From assembly GCA_009733575.1 (NCBI GenBank), contig ML769392.1, positions 124,001 to 188,000 of the forward strand: DNA of 64,000 nucleotides. Reading direction: 5' to 3'. Each line of letters starts with the position of its first letter. Position 1 is the stretch's first letter. The position numbers were made by a program, and so were the translations under genes. Positions 1 through 12,600 of this stretch are shown piece after piece. The notes below the pieces were generated by a model. That model was not told where the DNA came from. It worked only from the letters and a program-made list of their open reading frames with translations, and searched no databases. The stretch is from Gymnopus androsaceus JB14 (lineage: Eukaryota > Basidiomycota > Agaricomycetes > Agaricales > Omphalotaceae).

Positions 1-1039
1 CAAGTTCCCTCCTCACAGTCGTCGATTCTCGTACGTGATCTCTCGTTCTGGCTACGCGCCGGCTCCGGTCATTTAATGATTACCGGGAGTAACGGCGTCG
101 GGAAAACTGCAGTAGCCAGGGTGTTGGCTGGGTTATGGGATCCAGCCAACGCTAAGGCTAACGAGAATCATAACGGTATTGGCATTGGCAAGGTTTTAAG
201 ACCGCGGTCGATGCTTGTTGTACCACAACGAGTGTATATGCCCGTAGGAACGCTCTTGGATCAGGTCATTTACCCAGATTCGTATGCGGATTTCTTGGAG
301 AAGGGTATGAGTATTGAACCACAGGGTTCTAGTGGCTCGAGGAATGGAAATAGCATCAGGGATATATTGGAAAATGTGTTTTTGGGGTATCTTCCTGAAC
401 GAGAAGGTGGTTGGAGTACGAGGAAGGAGTGGAGGGATGTGTTGAGTGGGGGAGAGAAACAGAGGGTTGGTGATGTGATGTTTCTCCTACTTCCCTTGAG
501 ACTGACAGTTGAAAAACGCAGATGGCGATGGCGAGAGTATTTTATCACAGACCAAAGTTTGCTATTTTGGATGGTGAGTGCAGCGCAGTCATCGTAATCG
601 AGCCATGGCTAACGCATGTTTATAGAATGCACCAGTGCAGTATCTAGTGACGTCGAAGGTCGAATGTACGAGCATGCCAAGTCGCTGGGCATAACGCTGA
701 TCACGATTTCGTTGAGGTGAGTAAAATTTCGTTTGAGTCTTTAGATTCCCAACACCAAGTAATTCTAATTTCTTCCGCTTACACAGACCTTCCCTAATGA
801 GATACCACACTCAAGTTCTCAACCTCACAGGTGACGGCAGTGGTCGATGGACGCTTGCGCATATAGGTCAAGGTGATTCGGTGATGACACCTCTTGCGGA
901 GGCGGAAGGGGAAGGGGGAGAACTGTGGCTGGGGTTTAATAAGGAGATTGCGACGCTTGAGAGGAAGTTGAAAGAGGTTGATGGATGGGAGAGGAGACTG
1001 AAAGAGTTGGATGGGCTGTTAAAGGTACAGGATTTGTAG
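1..1039 (+). CDS. Peroxisomal ABC half-transporter, ABCD family (3' end only)
   Basis: C-terminal ATP-binding domain of an ABC transporter. The 5' end lies outside the window and the frame is open from base 1. Exons are 1-465, 522-573, 626-716 and 787-1039, with short GT/AG introns. Visible motifs in order: Walker A GSNGVGKT, Q-loop region VVPQRVYMPVGTL, signature LSGGEKQR, Walker B FAILDE, and the tail RPSLMRYHTQVL that is typical of the ABCD (adrenoleukodystrophy/Pxa) subfamily. Family knowledge: these half-transporters dimerise and import acyl-CoA into peroxisomes for beta-oxidation. The residue after the D-loop stretch, where a switch histidine is expected (ISHR), reads ISLR across an intron boundary. 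The Pxa1-like or Pxa2-like identity cannot be decided without the membrane domain. Confidence 0.87.
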
Positions 1040-2476
1040 TAGGAGCTCTTTATTACCTTTACCTACTCTCGTAAGTCTTAAATATTCACTGTAGCGTTTT
1101 TCGAGACTGGCAGGCTTGTAAATCAGGTAAGTAAAGTATAAACGCAGCTGGTAAGGTTGATTAGTATGCATCATAATCGTTTTTTAAACGGAAATCGAAA
1201 ATATAATGATAGTAGTAAGAAATAAATTCAAAAATTTGGATACTGATACAGAATTTCCAGATCACCCAGCGTACACACACAATCCGTATCCCATTTCGAC
1301 AGTCGATTCTCCCGCACATCGTACGCGGAGCCATTCGACACAGGGTCGAGAACCCACTCGATCCCGTCGACAAATCCTCGATGCAGCCGCCACCGCTTCC
1401 AGTACGCAAGAAAGTTAATATTACATTTTGGTTTACAGCCCGAAACTTGACGAATTTCATCGGGTCAGGACGAGGATGATATCCTCGGCGATTATTGGAT
1501 ATGCCGCACCATTTCCAACCGAGAGAATATGCACATAAAAAGCCTACTGGACCTGGTGGAACTCGACCACCCTGCCATGCGAGCGTCAGAATTAGTAGAG
1601 CACACCATCGCCGCCACGAAGCCCTCCAATATGTCAGGGTGTGGAAGAAAGGACTCGGAACGAGCAATTAAAATTTCAGATGCTGTTGACCTGTTCAACT
1701 CGAGGTGGTACAGGAACTATGGGGTATTCTTGAGGCTTCTCAGTCTCAGGGGTTTAAATGGAAGTCGATGGCACTGAGCTCTTATACTGATGTATGGGCA
1801 GAATGTGGGACCCTGCGTGCATTCGATGGTGAAGCTTTGCGTCGTGCTCGGGCGCAGGTGCTCGAATGGATTGATGGGGTTGGGAAGGCTCAGCCGGAGT
1901 TGCGATGCCCATTTAATAAGTTAAGGGTGCAAGGATCATCTACTTTTGAAGAAAAGTGAGTATCAAGCACCGTCTCCTTGATTCAGACTCGTGGAAGCCA
2001 TTCCTTCTTAGTGGGGACTTCTCGGATTCACCAATGCTCACCAGTACCAAGTCTCTGACATACGCAACATTTTATCTTCTTCGGCGGATGCTTTTTACCA
2101 GTACTAGTAAAACGTGTACCTTTTGATGTAGATTTAGGTTCCCAAGTGCGTATCCATGATTTACCCTGCTTTTCTACTTTGATTCTTTTTTCGGCCGCTC
2201 AATATCTGACTTGAGATTCTTAACCTCCGACACTTGCGTTCCATCTATTCGATACAAGTACTACATACTACTGCCATACTCGGCACTGTATCAAAATTGA
2301 GATTAAAAATCACCACGCACAATGAACGAACAGTTGGCAACGAGAAACTCTTCAAGTTTTTCAAATGCAGTGTCAAGTACTTTTAAGTAGTATTTACGGA
2401 ACGTAATTAGTGAGAAGCAGGCATAACGCATAGGTAAGTAGGTATATAATTCACCATTCCGTCTCCCCTCTTAGTC
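1040..2476. other. Intergenic; only weak open frames
   Basis: No gene can be supported here. Two short plus-strand frames (1529-1777 and 1705-1959) overlap in different phases and read like fragments of one globular protein: the second has WGILEASQSQGF, a Trp-containing helix and a DGEALRRARAQVLEWID stretch. No start, splice sites or family could be found that unite them, so this may be a decayed gene. The interval 1960-2476 holds the 3' flank of the minus-strand DUF2433 gene and nothing recognisable. Confidence 0.3.
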
Positions 2477-4913
2477 TTACGCCCCTCCTTTACCAGCCCC
2501 AGTAGCATTAGCATTACCACCCGTCGCACCTGCCCCTCCGGGTCCTCCCCCACGTGTAAGCCCCGCAGCAGCCAACCCCCTCGACGCGAACCCTCCTCCT
2601 CCGCGTCCACCACGACCACGGAACGAGCCCTGACTGCGTTCTTGGCCTGGGTGACCCGAGCTCGAGTGCGATTGATTTTGATTATGGCCTGAGCCTGATT
2701 GGGATTGGTTTGGGTTCGGAGAAGATGGCAAGATAGACCCCGTAGGCGCTACCACCGGAGAAGTCACCGCATGTGAAGCAGACGAAGCGGCGCGCTCCCG
2801 TTCTCTAGTTTCACGGTCCGTAGCTTGTTTGATGTCGGGGGTTGCGCCATTTAGTGTCTGTCAAGAGTAAGTAACTACATAAGAAAGAAAGTATAGGTCC
2901 CAAAACTCACCTCCCCAGTCCTCCCCCTCTCCAACCCCCTCCTCATACTCTCCTCATCCACAAACTCGACATACGCCAACTTTTGTGCTCGGCCTGCTCC
3001 TGTGGTGCTGGGAAAGTGGATCTTGGTTATGCCGGAAGCTTCCACCCCCTTCGCGTAAAACTCTCTCAATTCACTCTCGTTGGTAGGAACTGACATTCGC
3101 ATAAATATCGTGTAGGGGTTGCGTTCGCGGTCCTTGGGTTTTGTATTCGGACCTGCAGGTCCTCCTCCTGCTGCTGATTTAGGCGTACGTGTTCCCGTTC
3201 CCGAGCCAAGTGTACCAGTAGCTGAAGCGGGAGATTTAAGGTCGTCGGGATTTGGTGTTTCTGCTGTATGTACGGCTGTGGTTAAAAATGTCCAAAGAAA
3301 AAAATCCCAGGGCCACTCACCTCCAGCAGCCTTTTCCTTTTCCCTCTCCTTATCTTTCCTCTCCTTCTTCTCCTTCTTCTTTTGTTTCTCCCGTTCTGCT
3401 TTTTCGAGTTTGGCAGCTGCTGCGTCTTTTTCCTTGTCCTTGTTATCCTTTGTCGTACCACTACCCGTAGCACTAGCCGCGTCTGAAAGCGACGGCGTAC
3501 CGGTTCCGCTAGTGGGCTTGCTAGCTAGGTGTGGAGGAATGGCACGGTCGGTTGCTTTGATAGAGGGGGCGGGCGCTGGTGTAGTGGGTTTGGATGGTGC
3601 TGGCGACGGAGACGACGCTTTTAGCACTGGTGCCGGCGTAACGGGCTTGGATGCTGCTGGCCCTGGCGCCGGCGTAATCGGTTTCGACGGAGGGCCTGGC
3701 GCTGGGAATGGCTTGTTAGCGTTGGTAGAGGTTGGTGTAGGGGGTACAGTGGCTGAGCGACGGTATGCATAGTTGAAGCCTAAATAAACGGTGGTTATAT
3801 GTGAAAGAGAGACAAAGCTTAGGTGCACTCACCCTGACTCTTCAACTCGGCATTGACCCTGCCCTCTCTGATATCCAAAACCAAGGAGCCATACGCCGCA
3901 TCACAGAGATTCCAATTCCAACAATTCTTCCACGCAGGCTCGTCCTGCGCTGCCGCAGCGGTGGTAGGCGCAGCACCCAACGGAGGAGGAATTCTCTCAA
4001 TGACATTCAACGCTTTATCCAGCAACACGCGTTGATTCTCATCTACAACCTGATCGACCTGGGTTTTCACGCTCTCCCATACTTTGTCAAAAGACTCTTT
4101 ACTAGCCAACAGTTTGGTTCTAAAGCCTTCATAGTCGGCGAGGACGCTGAATTCGTTCCAAGAAGAGGAATAACGGAAATGAAGGCCTGCGCTGATAGTG
4201 AGGTCAGCTTTGCATACGAGGGCGAGTTGGGAGATGAGTCCTTCGCGGCCGGGACTGGCGTGTGTGATGAGCAAGCGGGTTTCAGAGGGGTCGTAGACGC
4301 GCTGAGCAGTGTCGACTAGCTCACCGAGCTGCAGAGTGGTAGTCCACATGGTACCTTGCCCACCAGCAATCGTCGCATTCCCATCTCCATTGTCAAACAT
4401 TTTATGCAGGACCACTGCTCCCCCCAGCCCAAGTAGACGAAGTTTGACCCCGCCGAGGTCGAGGAGGTGTGTAGTCGCCTCGTCGATAATATGTAGGTTT
4501 GGAATAGAATAACCCTTGGACCGAAACTTTTCGAGAATGAGCACATCCTCGCATGCACCCCAGACGGTGTACACTGGGATACTCAGCCGCAAGTTACCTG
4601 ATAAAAGTAAAGGGAATTCCGAAAGCAGCGAAATGTCGACTGTAGAACGGAGTGATGTGGCGGTGTTGAGGAGGTGTGTGCGCTGCGCGTTGGGAATTAG
4701 TGGAGAGTACATTGTCAGGTGGCGCAGCGTCCGGTCGTTGATTCGCGACAACGAGTTGCTTTCAAAGAAGCCAAAGTCGCCTGTGTGGATTACCGCCACC
4801 GCGTTGACCTGGCGGGCAAGGTCATTGATAGAAGACAGCCGTCCTCGGATGTCCGCTATGCATAAGATACGTCCATGTACTGTGTCGAACGTTTGAGTCG
4901 TTGTGTTGACCAT
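2477..4913 (-). CDS. DUF2433 metallophosphoesterase-like protein with RRM-like and RGG-rich C-terminus
   Basis: Four exons on the minus strand: 4913-3833, 3779-3321, 3260-2911 and 2857-2477. Splice phases agree throughout, giving about 756 residues. Residues 1-330 resemble the fungal DUF2433 domain, with the calcineurin-like opening ILCIADIRGRLSSIN, HTGDFGFFE, then YTVWGACEDV and LLITHASPGREG. A long Pro/Ala/Ser/Lys-rich linker follows. Exon 3 encodes an RRM-like segment (YTIFMRMSVP, then KLAYVEFVDEESM), and the C-terminus is a GRGGRGGGG-type RGG box. What is seen: a phosphoesterase-like core joined to an RNA-binding-like tail. The biochemical activity of DUF2433 proteins is not established to my knowledge, so a function beyond possible RNA association would be a guess. 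Confidence 0.85.
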
Positions 4914-6093
4914 TCTGGATGGGAGCGTTTGTAAACAAGCGTCTAAAGTTTCTCACCAACAAAGCGCTTAGCAGCGAATCAAGTTCTCACGATAAATTTA
5001 CATACATCTTTTTTTCATGTCCAAGACCAAGTACCTTCCGCACCTCGTAGGATTAGGAAGCAGAATTTCCTCCAAAATTTGATTGTCTGTGTAAATTCTC
5101 CGCCATGATATAGAAAACCTGAGGCGCAGGCAATTTTGACGTCGATCGCGTGTATGAGTGATGCTTTCTTAAAAATTTATATTAATATTCTGTTATACCA
5201 GGTTATATAAGTCTAGGTACCAAGGCGTGGGGGCCACAGCAGCCCCTGCCAATGAGGAGTAGTGTACATGTCTGGGGTTCTTGTAGCTACCAATTTCGGG
5301 GGAGTTCCGGTTGGTTGTATGGTAGATATGAGTCATGCACTGGCATGTTCTTTGAAGTTTGAAGCAGTCTTGATCATCCTCGACTGATCTGAGCCAATCG
5401 CACAATCGGTACTTTGAAACTGGTTCAAGTTGTATTCCAAAAACAGTCACTGTTTGAAGCTTGATAGGTAGGCGATGAAGGGGGCACGAGCCCGTGAATA
5501 TAATTTAGCAAGAATCTAGGTCGAAGTGAGAGTGCATGCTGCAGAAAAAGGAATCACTCGATAGATTCTGGTACCAAAAATAGAGCATGCATAAAAATAC
5601 TTCAACCAGACCAGCACAACCAGCTTGATCCGACTACCTACTGTACCTCAGAATTGTATTTGCCGTCCTGGTTAGCATCCGACATCTTCTTTCCAAAATA
5701 TGGTCAAGTGCAGGTTTAGACTCGGCGAAGCTAGTAGTGTATGTCCAAGTAGTTGTTTTAGCATCAGGATTCATAGCCACGGAATCGTGGCTTAGAATAA
5801 GGAAGAGTAACTTGACAATGGCGATATTCTGGTGTGAGATTTCGCGCACGGAATGTAGGAGCGTTCATGATTTCGTGCCCGAGCCAAGGCCCCTTGTGAG
5901 ATCCAGTGCGGCGACAATGGCTCTCGCTGCAAGATCACAGCTGGCCTGTTTGAGTAGGATGCAGGTAGGATGTAAGCGCCTTTATGGGATTGGCGGTGGG
6001 AAGAACTTGAGCGCCTGCCGTTTGTCAAACGGAGATGTCACTGATCAGTGAAATTTGGAAAAAGATCTCCACGTGAGCCTAACTACTACCACC
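4914..6093. other. Intergenic, no supported gene
   Basis: Upstream of both flanking genes, which are transcribed divergently. Small open frames such as 5193-5450 (minus) and 5737-6051 (plus) show no splice logic, no domain and no compositional bias that would support coding. A missing signal-peptide exon of the DUF7137 gene could lie here, but I could not identify one. Confidence 0.4.
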
Positions 6094-6775
6094 ATGTCCT
6101 CCTCCTCTAACGGTACGTCAGCCTCAGCTACAGGCAGCACCACAGGAAACTCCACGGCATCCAAATCCACCTCGAGCTCCATCCCCGCCACAGCCCCCGT
6201 CGGGATCATCTCTATCACCCAGCCTCCCCAAGCCTCCACTTCCTTTTTCAAAATCGCCTCAGACGAACCCATAACTTTCGCCTGGTCCTCTTCCGGTGTT
6301 CTCGTCACTCCCACCTCTCTAACCATAAATGCTGTCGGCGCAAATTCATTCACATATTCCCTGACCTCTCTCCCTGGTACCGCATCAGGGTTCACATGGA
6401 ACCCCTACTCGTATCAACAGAGTAATATTGCTACTCCGTTAGCACAGACAACCTATTCCTTGCAAGTCTTTGATGAAAGGGGGTTGACTGCGACCGCCAA
6501 ACCGGGCTTTTTCAGTGCCAATACTGCATTGACTTTTGCACTGTATACTCCTCAGCCGTATACACCATTGGCTAGTGCGTGCTTACCTTGTTCTCTCATT
6601 CTCACTACTGAACTGATTTTGACTGCTGGCAGGCTGGACATGCTCGGTATGTAACGGCTCAAACTCGGCCTATGCTGCCCACCCGGCGTATGTTGCCCTT
6701 GTGGCAACCTTCCTTGTCATGTTTCTCTCAGGGTTTGGTTTGTTGAGGAATGCAGTGGCTTTTACAAGGCGGTGA
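6094..6775 (+). CDS. DUF7137-type fungal membrane-anchored protein
   Basis: Two exons, 6094-6574 and 6633-6775, joined at a phase-1 intron (GTGCGT...GCAG). The protein has a Ser/Thr-rich N-terminus, then a beta-rich domain with ITQPPQAS, FFKIASDEPITFAWS, WNPYSYQQS and TYSLQVFDERG, then WTCSVCNGSNSAY and a C-terminal hydrophobic segment (VALVATFLVMFLSGFGLL). This order matches the fungal family DUF7137, a surface-exposed domain tethered by one C-terminal helix. I chose the ATG at 6094 because it sits in an ACCACCATG context. Members usually start with a signal peptide, which is absent from this model, so an upstream exon is probably missing. Function is unknown in the family. Confidence 0.72.
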
Positions 6776-7417
6776 GATTCGGACTCCGTATTGGACATTA
6801 GACTGGCGTTATGAACTTCATGATTGACCTCCCTCCGCTGATTGTTACCATATATTATTGTCATTTTTCTTTCCTTCTTCACTCCGTCGTTACACATAGG
6901 ATATCGCATTGATCGATCGGACAGACTACTAAGTTTTAGATACTTATTACAGTTATACGCACTCTACACCCTCGGCCTAGTATCTAACAGCTTAACCTTT
7001 CTGACACTTTCCCCTCCGTCCATAATTCCTCGAACACCGGTTTCCGCATGAGACGGTGGACTACGAATCCAGAATCATCTTCAAGCGGTGCTCTGCGGAT
7101 CCAGCCCGTCCCAAACCCATTCATAGACTGTTTGGCTTCCAAGTTGGTTGAGCGATAGTATACCTTCATCCACTCCAGCGAGTTGGCGTGAGACCCCATA
7201 GTCGTTTCGAGGAGGGTTAACTTGAATATTTCTGACTTCGTTACTTACTTCTCTATCTAGAGAGAGTAGCAACTAGTATCTGGGAAGGATATTATAATTC
7301 GTCCAAGTATGTAGGTAATCTAGCGTATATAGTGATATTGGGAAGCCTAGTAAGAGTAAAACAACAGCGCTAAGTACACAGTGGGTTATCAATTCATGGG
7401 AATGTCCCAGACCTGGA
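6776..7417. other. Intergenic between convergent genes
   Basis: Contains the 3' flanks of two genes transcribed toward each other. Short open frames on the minus strand (6984-7199, 7081-7272) show no features of a gene. Nothing else seen. Confidence 0.4.
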
Positions 7418-8340
7418 TTACCGTCTTCTAAGGAAGGAACAGGAATGACTCGATCCGGACCCCGACCCCGGGCTAGTTAATGAGTGCTTTGCACTAGTCC
7501 GAATCTTGGTGGGTTTAGAATAAGTATCGGGAATCGAAGACTGAGACGTAGAAGAAGAGGAAGGATTATGCATCCCCAGACCTGCACTCGCACGGGACGG
7601 GAACCGTCTTCGGAACCATGAACGACGCGACCCACTGGTCGAGCTCTCTGCACTCCTGGGCTGGGGACTAGAAGAGGAAGGTTGCATATACATCCCTGCA
7701 CTCCCGGTACGAGCGCGGGGAGGTTGGGAGGTAGAGGAAGACCGCACGACTTCAGAATACTGCGGTGGAGGATCACGTTCGAATTCACTGGTCATCCCGA
7801 CCAATATAGTTATAACGTCTTCTTGCTTCATACGCGCCACGTATGATTTCCATGCGCTTTTACAGATCTCGCGTCTTTCTGTCGCTGTCGCTGTCGCCGC
7901 GGCGTTGGGAGTTATGGTCCAGAAGGAAATGTTCTCTCTATCCGCGCGCGCAAGTGCAGGGAATGCTTGAATAGCAGTTTCTATAGCTTCCTGCAAGAGA
8001 GAGGTGAGTCGAGGTCAGTAAGTATTCATACTAGTGACGATACACGATAAGCATTTATAATTTACTATCTACGAACCTCATACTCCTTTGCGGGGACGAG
8101 CTTCATAGTCCCGCAAAAGCGAAAAGTAACCAGTCGTTCGGATCGTGATAGTACTATGAGGTAGACAAAGTGATGTCCGAATCGGACAAGCACAAGCAGA
8201 ATGAGGGTGAATGCCAGTGGTACGAGGTTCGAGTTTAGTGCGACGACAAAGTAATAGGTCTTGTAATAGATAGGTGCCAGAAGGAGGAGGGATAATGCCC
8301 AAAAGCTAGCATTGGAGGGGTAGTAAAAGGTGTTGTCCAT
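7418..8340 (-). CDS. Hypothetical protein with two N-terminal membrane helices and a disordered Ser-rich tail
   Basis: Two exons, 8340-8077 and 7990-7418, spliced at phase 0 (GTTCGT...GCAG), encode about 278 residues. The N-terminal 75 residues contain two hydrophobic stretches (FWALSLLLLAPIYY and LVPLAFTLILLVLVRF). These are followed by a cytosolic-looking helical segment (AIETAIQAFPALARADRENI, MKQEDVITILVGMTSEFE). The C-terminal half is low complexity, with many Ser/Pro/Arg residues such as RSSSTSQPPRARTGS and RRSWFRRRFPSRA. I do not recognise a family. The clean splice and continuous hydrophobic pattern support a real gene, possibly a small endomembrane or plasma-membrane protein. Confidence 0.68.
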
Positions 8341-9188
8341 CGAGTTGGGGTGAAAAAAGTGAGGCTGAAGAGGTAAGAAGCGGTTGTTTGATGCTTAGGT
8401 TAAGCCTTTAACAGCTTTTGAATTTGTGAGTCCAAACCTGTCCAGGCCTGTTGTCTGCACTCTTTGTGATATGAATTAGGGAATGGTGGCTTGGACTGGT
8501 GTAGAGTAGGGCTCTTCACCGTAGCAGTACTTTTTCAAAAATTCCTGCCATATGCACTGTAATATGGTACTGTTGAAGCAGACATATGATCAACAAATGG
8601 TGAGATGCAATACTCACCTGGATATGAAGCCTGAGACATTGGTCTTTGGAGAATAGAGAGTTCTTGTATAGACAAGTAGTAATACAACTGAGTGTGCTAA
8701 GGAGTACGGTAAGTACCTACAGTATTTATACTAAGTACAACTGCAACTATACAGTATCATAGTAAGGTGGCTTAGGGCATAGGGTATGATCATAACGGTT
8801 CAACAGCATGTAAGTACAATGTAAGATTGAGTAATTACAACTACGTTCAACTACTATTGTATTGAACAGTTCATATGTTTCATAAGCATATGTATCATAT
8901 TTATAGAACTAGCAAATGGCATGATTACAGTGTCTAGACTCTAGTATGCTTATTGAGCAAATACAAAGACAGTGCTGTTGCCTTATGTAGCGCAGCTACA
9001 AAGGTGTTTCAAGGAGTATTAACGGGACAATGCACTCATGTCGAGTCAATTGATGATGTCACTATTGTAAGCATCAGATCCTTTCAACAGGTACTTGGTG
9101 CCTATGCAAAAAAATAGTAAGTTTTGGCAACTTTTGGGCCAACCATTGAGCTTTCCTTAGACTACAGGCTACAATAGTCTCAAGTGAG
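8341..9188. other. AT-rich flank of the retrotransposon, no gene
   Basis: AT-rich sequence upstream of the 5' LTR with no open frame of note. It ends in GTGAG (9184-9188), the left copy of the copia target-site duplication. Confidence 0.5.
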
Positions 9189-9512
9189 TGTTAAATGTTG
9201 ATGGGCGTTGTGGCGTTGTGTGTTTGTTATTTGATTACGAAGTTTCCTTATTTGGCTCTATGTTCTTATTTGGTTGTTTATTTGTCAACGGACCATTTTC
9301 GTAGTATATAAGGCTCGGTTCCTCGATTCGTCGCTTTCCTCAGTTCCATCATCTTGACTGAGGGTAAGCGACTCCATTTACTACTTCTACATATATATAT
9401 TGACGATACCTATAGCCCTCATTGTACTCACGAAGTCTATAGGTAATATAATGAGTTCCATCATCTTGACTGAGGCCCTCATTGTACTCACAAAGTCTAT
9501 AGGAAATTCACA
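9189..9512 (+). repeat. 5' LTR of the copia element
   Basis: 324 bp, TG...CA ends. It contains an internal imperfect direct repeat (TATAGCCCTC...CACGAAGTCTATAGG, repeated as GAGGCCCTC...AAGTCTATAGG) near its 3' end. Compared with the 3' LTR it shows 15 substitutions, all transitions and no indels. Fourteen of these fall in CpG-derived dinucleotides. Confidence 0.95.
9305..9311 (+). promoter_or_regulatory. LTR TATA box
   Basis: TATATAA in the 5' LTR, about 120 bp from its start, placed as expected for the U3 promoter. The same box is retained in the 3' LTR at 14784-14790. Confidence 0.6.
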
Positions 9513-9602
9513 GATTCGCAGTCAGAATAGCTGTTCTTTATCTCGCCGAATAGACTTTTGGATTACCTTCACTGCCTCGCCGTTGTCAAAATCTTAACCA
9601 TG

Positions 9603-12600
9603 AGCTCCACGCCGTCTACTCAACTACCGTCTCTTATCTCCTTCCCCGAGGAGAAGCAGCTGAAAGGCGCTTTGAATTGGGCCACTTTTCATGATCACGT
9701 CAAGAGCGTTGCTCGCTCTTACGGAATGACTGGATACCTCCTCGGAACCATCATCTGTCCTGCACAAAACGCTGCTCCCGCCGTTCTCACTGCTGGTACC
9801 ACTCAAGCTGCTCTCATTCCAGTCTCCACTCCAGTCAACTCGCCCAATCCCTCCGAGCAGGAATGGGAACTTCGTGACGGTCGTCTCACTGGAATCTTGT
9901 ACCAGAACATCCGCGATCCTTGCTCAATCAACTTGGGTGCTGAGCTTACTGCAAACCAAATGTGAGTCAAGTTGTCGACCGAGTACAACAAGCAAAGCGC
10001 TGCAAACCATACCCTTGCTACGGAACATCTCCGTCAGCTCAAGTACATTGAGGGAACGGCCTTTGAGAAACACTTTGGTGTGCTTGAGGCTCTTCATCAA
10101 GATGCTTTGGATGCTGGATGCACCGTTACCGATGACAAACTCCGTGGCTACTTCCTTAGCTCTTTGCCTATCCCATCCCATCTTTGGATCATCCAGAATC
10201 ACGGCTCACACTCTTACGCTGAAATCAAATGTTTTCTTGAAGAATACGATGTGCAGCTTCGACTTGCTTCAGGTTTCAAGTCCGATGGTTCATCTGCTCT
10301 TGCCACCGTTACGAATACTACATACAGGAGGAAACCTTTCATCTGCAATAACTGCAAGTGTCCAGGCCACAGTCACAAGCAATGTTAGTCGCCCGGTGGT
10401 GGTGCTGAACATTGTGCTCCTGCGTGGTGGAAACGTAATCCCAATGCAGCGAAGCCAGCTGCTGCCGCGACCTCCAGCGGAACTTCCTCTGTCAAGCAGA
10501 TCGTCGCAGCTGCCACTTTTGATTTTGGATGCGGTGGTGCATCTACTACTTCAGATCATGTTGCAGTGGCTGACCCATGCCCTTCTAGACATAGGAGGGA
10601 AGGCCTTGCCATGGTAAATTGTGATCTGTTGTTTTATTCGCTACCTACTGTATTAATGTCTACAATATCATCCTCGTCTCCGTCCTCATTGCAATCAATT
10701 GAATGTGCTCCTACATATATCAATAGCGCCGCGTCGGAGTGGTGTATTCATGATAAGCGATTATTTGTGGAATACACGCCTGTCTGCATCGTTGGTTGTA
10801 TGGCTACAGAGGGAGACGGCGGTCAGTTTGTAATTGAGGGTCGGGGAATCATCGAGCTTCATGTATGAACCTCGGAGGGTGTAGTGAACAAACTTTGTTT
10901 CCCTGCATCGCATACGCTGTCATTCTCGATGAATCTCTTGTCGTTGCCTGCCATGGACGTTTTGGGCTACCGAGGGACATGGGGGAGTGGGGTCTTAACC
11001 GTAAACGATAAGTTTGGGAAGGTTGTGGTTGATGGAAGACTGGCTTTTGAGAAGGCCAAGCATCGTTTATACGAGGTCAAGGTTCTTGAAGCTTTGGAAC
11101 CTATCGCAGCCATCAGCGTAAAGTCGAGGTCTACGAATGTGCCATGCTCACTTGAAATGTGGCATTTGCGATTCAGCCATGCCGACATAAACACTGTGCG
11201 CATGATGGCGAAGAAAGAGTTAGTTGGGGGATTGAATATCTCCGATTTGACGGTGTGCGGGAAATGCGAAGTCTGTTTGCTCACCAAGGCAACTAGAAGA
11301 CCGTTTGACGCTGTTGTTGTCCCGTCGTCAGAGCCGCTGGATCGTGTAAGCCTCGACTTGTGGGGGAGATCACGGACTACCAGTCTCAGTGGTGCGGTAT
11401 ACATGATGCTGGCATGCGATGATGGTACCGGCATCCCGTTCCCATATTTTTCTGCGACAAAGGATGCTGCAAAGATATTGTCTCTCGTTAAAATCTTCGT
11501 TGCAATGGCAGAGACGCAGATGAGTCGGAAAGTCTGTGTGTTTCGCATCGACCTTGGCAAAGAATTTGACAACAAATGGTTTGAGGAATTCTGTAACGAG
11601 AAGGGGATCGTAATTGAGCGTGTCCCGAAGGATTCTTCTGCAGCAAATGGACAGGTAGAACGTGCAAACAGAACCATTATCAAGGGCACTCGAGCTATGT
11701 TGGAGGACTCCAATCTCGATAAAAGATTTTGGGCGGAAGCTGCCGCTGCTCAGTGTTACATCCGAGGATTTATCCCAATGATGCGTCACCCCGGAAAGGT
11801 TCCTTGGCAGAAGTGGAAGAATTCGGATGTACTGGACGTGTCGCACCTTTGGAAATGGGGGTCGAAAGTCTGGGTTAAGGATTTGGATCAAAAGGAAGGG
11901 AAGTTGGGACGCCAGGCATGGTGCGGATACATGGTGGGGTACCTCGGTGCTCGTGGTTATCGGGTTTACAATCCTGAGAGGAAGAGTGTATATCTGGTAT
12001 GAGACGTGGTCTTCGAAGAGGGAACGCCGAGACGAACTCAGCAAAATATTGTTGAAGATACGGGGGACAAGGATCTCCTTGAAATTGTCACTGATGTGCC
12101 CGCCGCAGATGAACCCAGTGCTCATCCGCAAACTCCAGAACCTTGTCCAGCATCTGATAGCCCCGAGCCCATGCCACAACGATCTGGAAGAGTTTCGAAC
12201 CCTTCCCCTGCGCTTCTTCAGTTGATGGAATACATGAATGATGAAGAAAATGCGAAGGCTGACGAGCTTGAATGGGCTAACGTTGCGGTGTTGGCTATAA
12301 ACATTTTAGAAGAAGAATGGAGATCGAGGGAACGGGAGGAATGTGTACTTGCTTTAGCGAGCGCTGTGTAAGGAGGAGGGGATATCGTGATTCCTTCGTC
12401 CTATAGGGAGGCCATGCGTGATCCAGACAGGTGGTTGCCTGCTATGGAAGCAGAAATCAACGGTCTGAAGGACCGTAACATCTGGACTCTGGTGGATGCT
12501 CCAACCGGCAAACGTATACTTGAAGGAATATGGGTTTATGATTTAAAGGTTGATGGAGAGAGAAAGGTTTTGAAGACTAAGGCGCGATATGTGGCGAGGG

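Noticed and set aside
3119..3772. 217-codon plus-strand frame opposite the DUF2433 gene
   Set aside because: Antisense of the Pro/Ala/Lys-rich linker; the minus strand has consistent splice phases and domains.
11370..12179. 269-codon minus-strand frame inside copia
   Set aside because: Shadow of the integrase region; plus strand has clear catalytic motifs.
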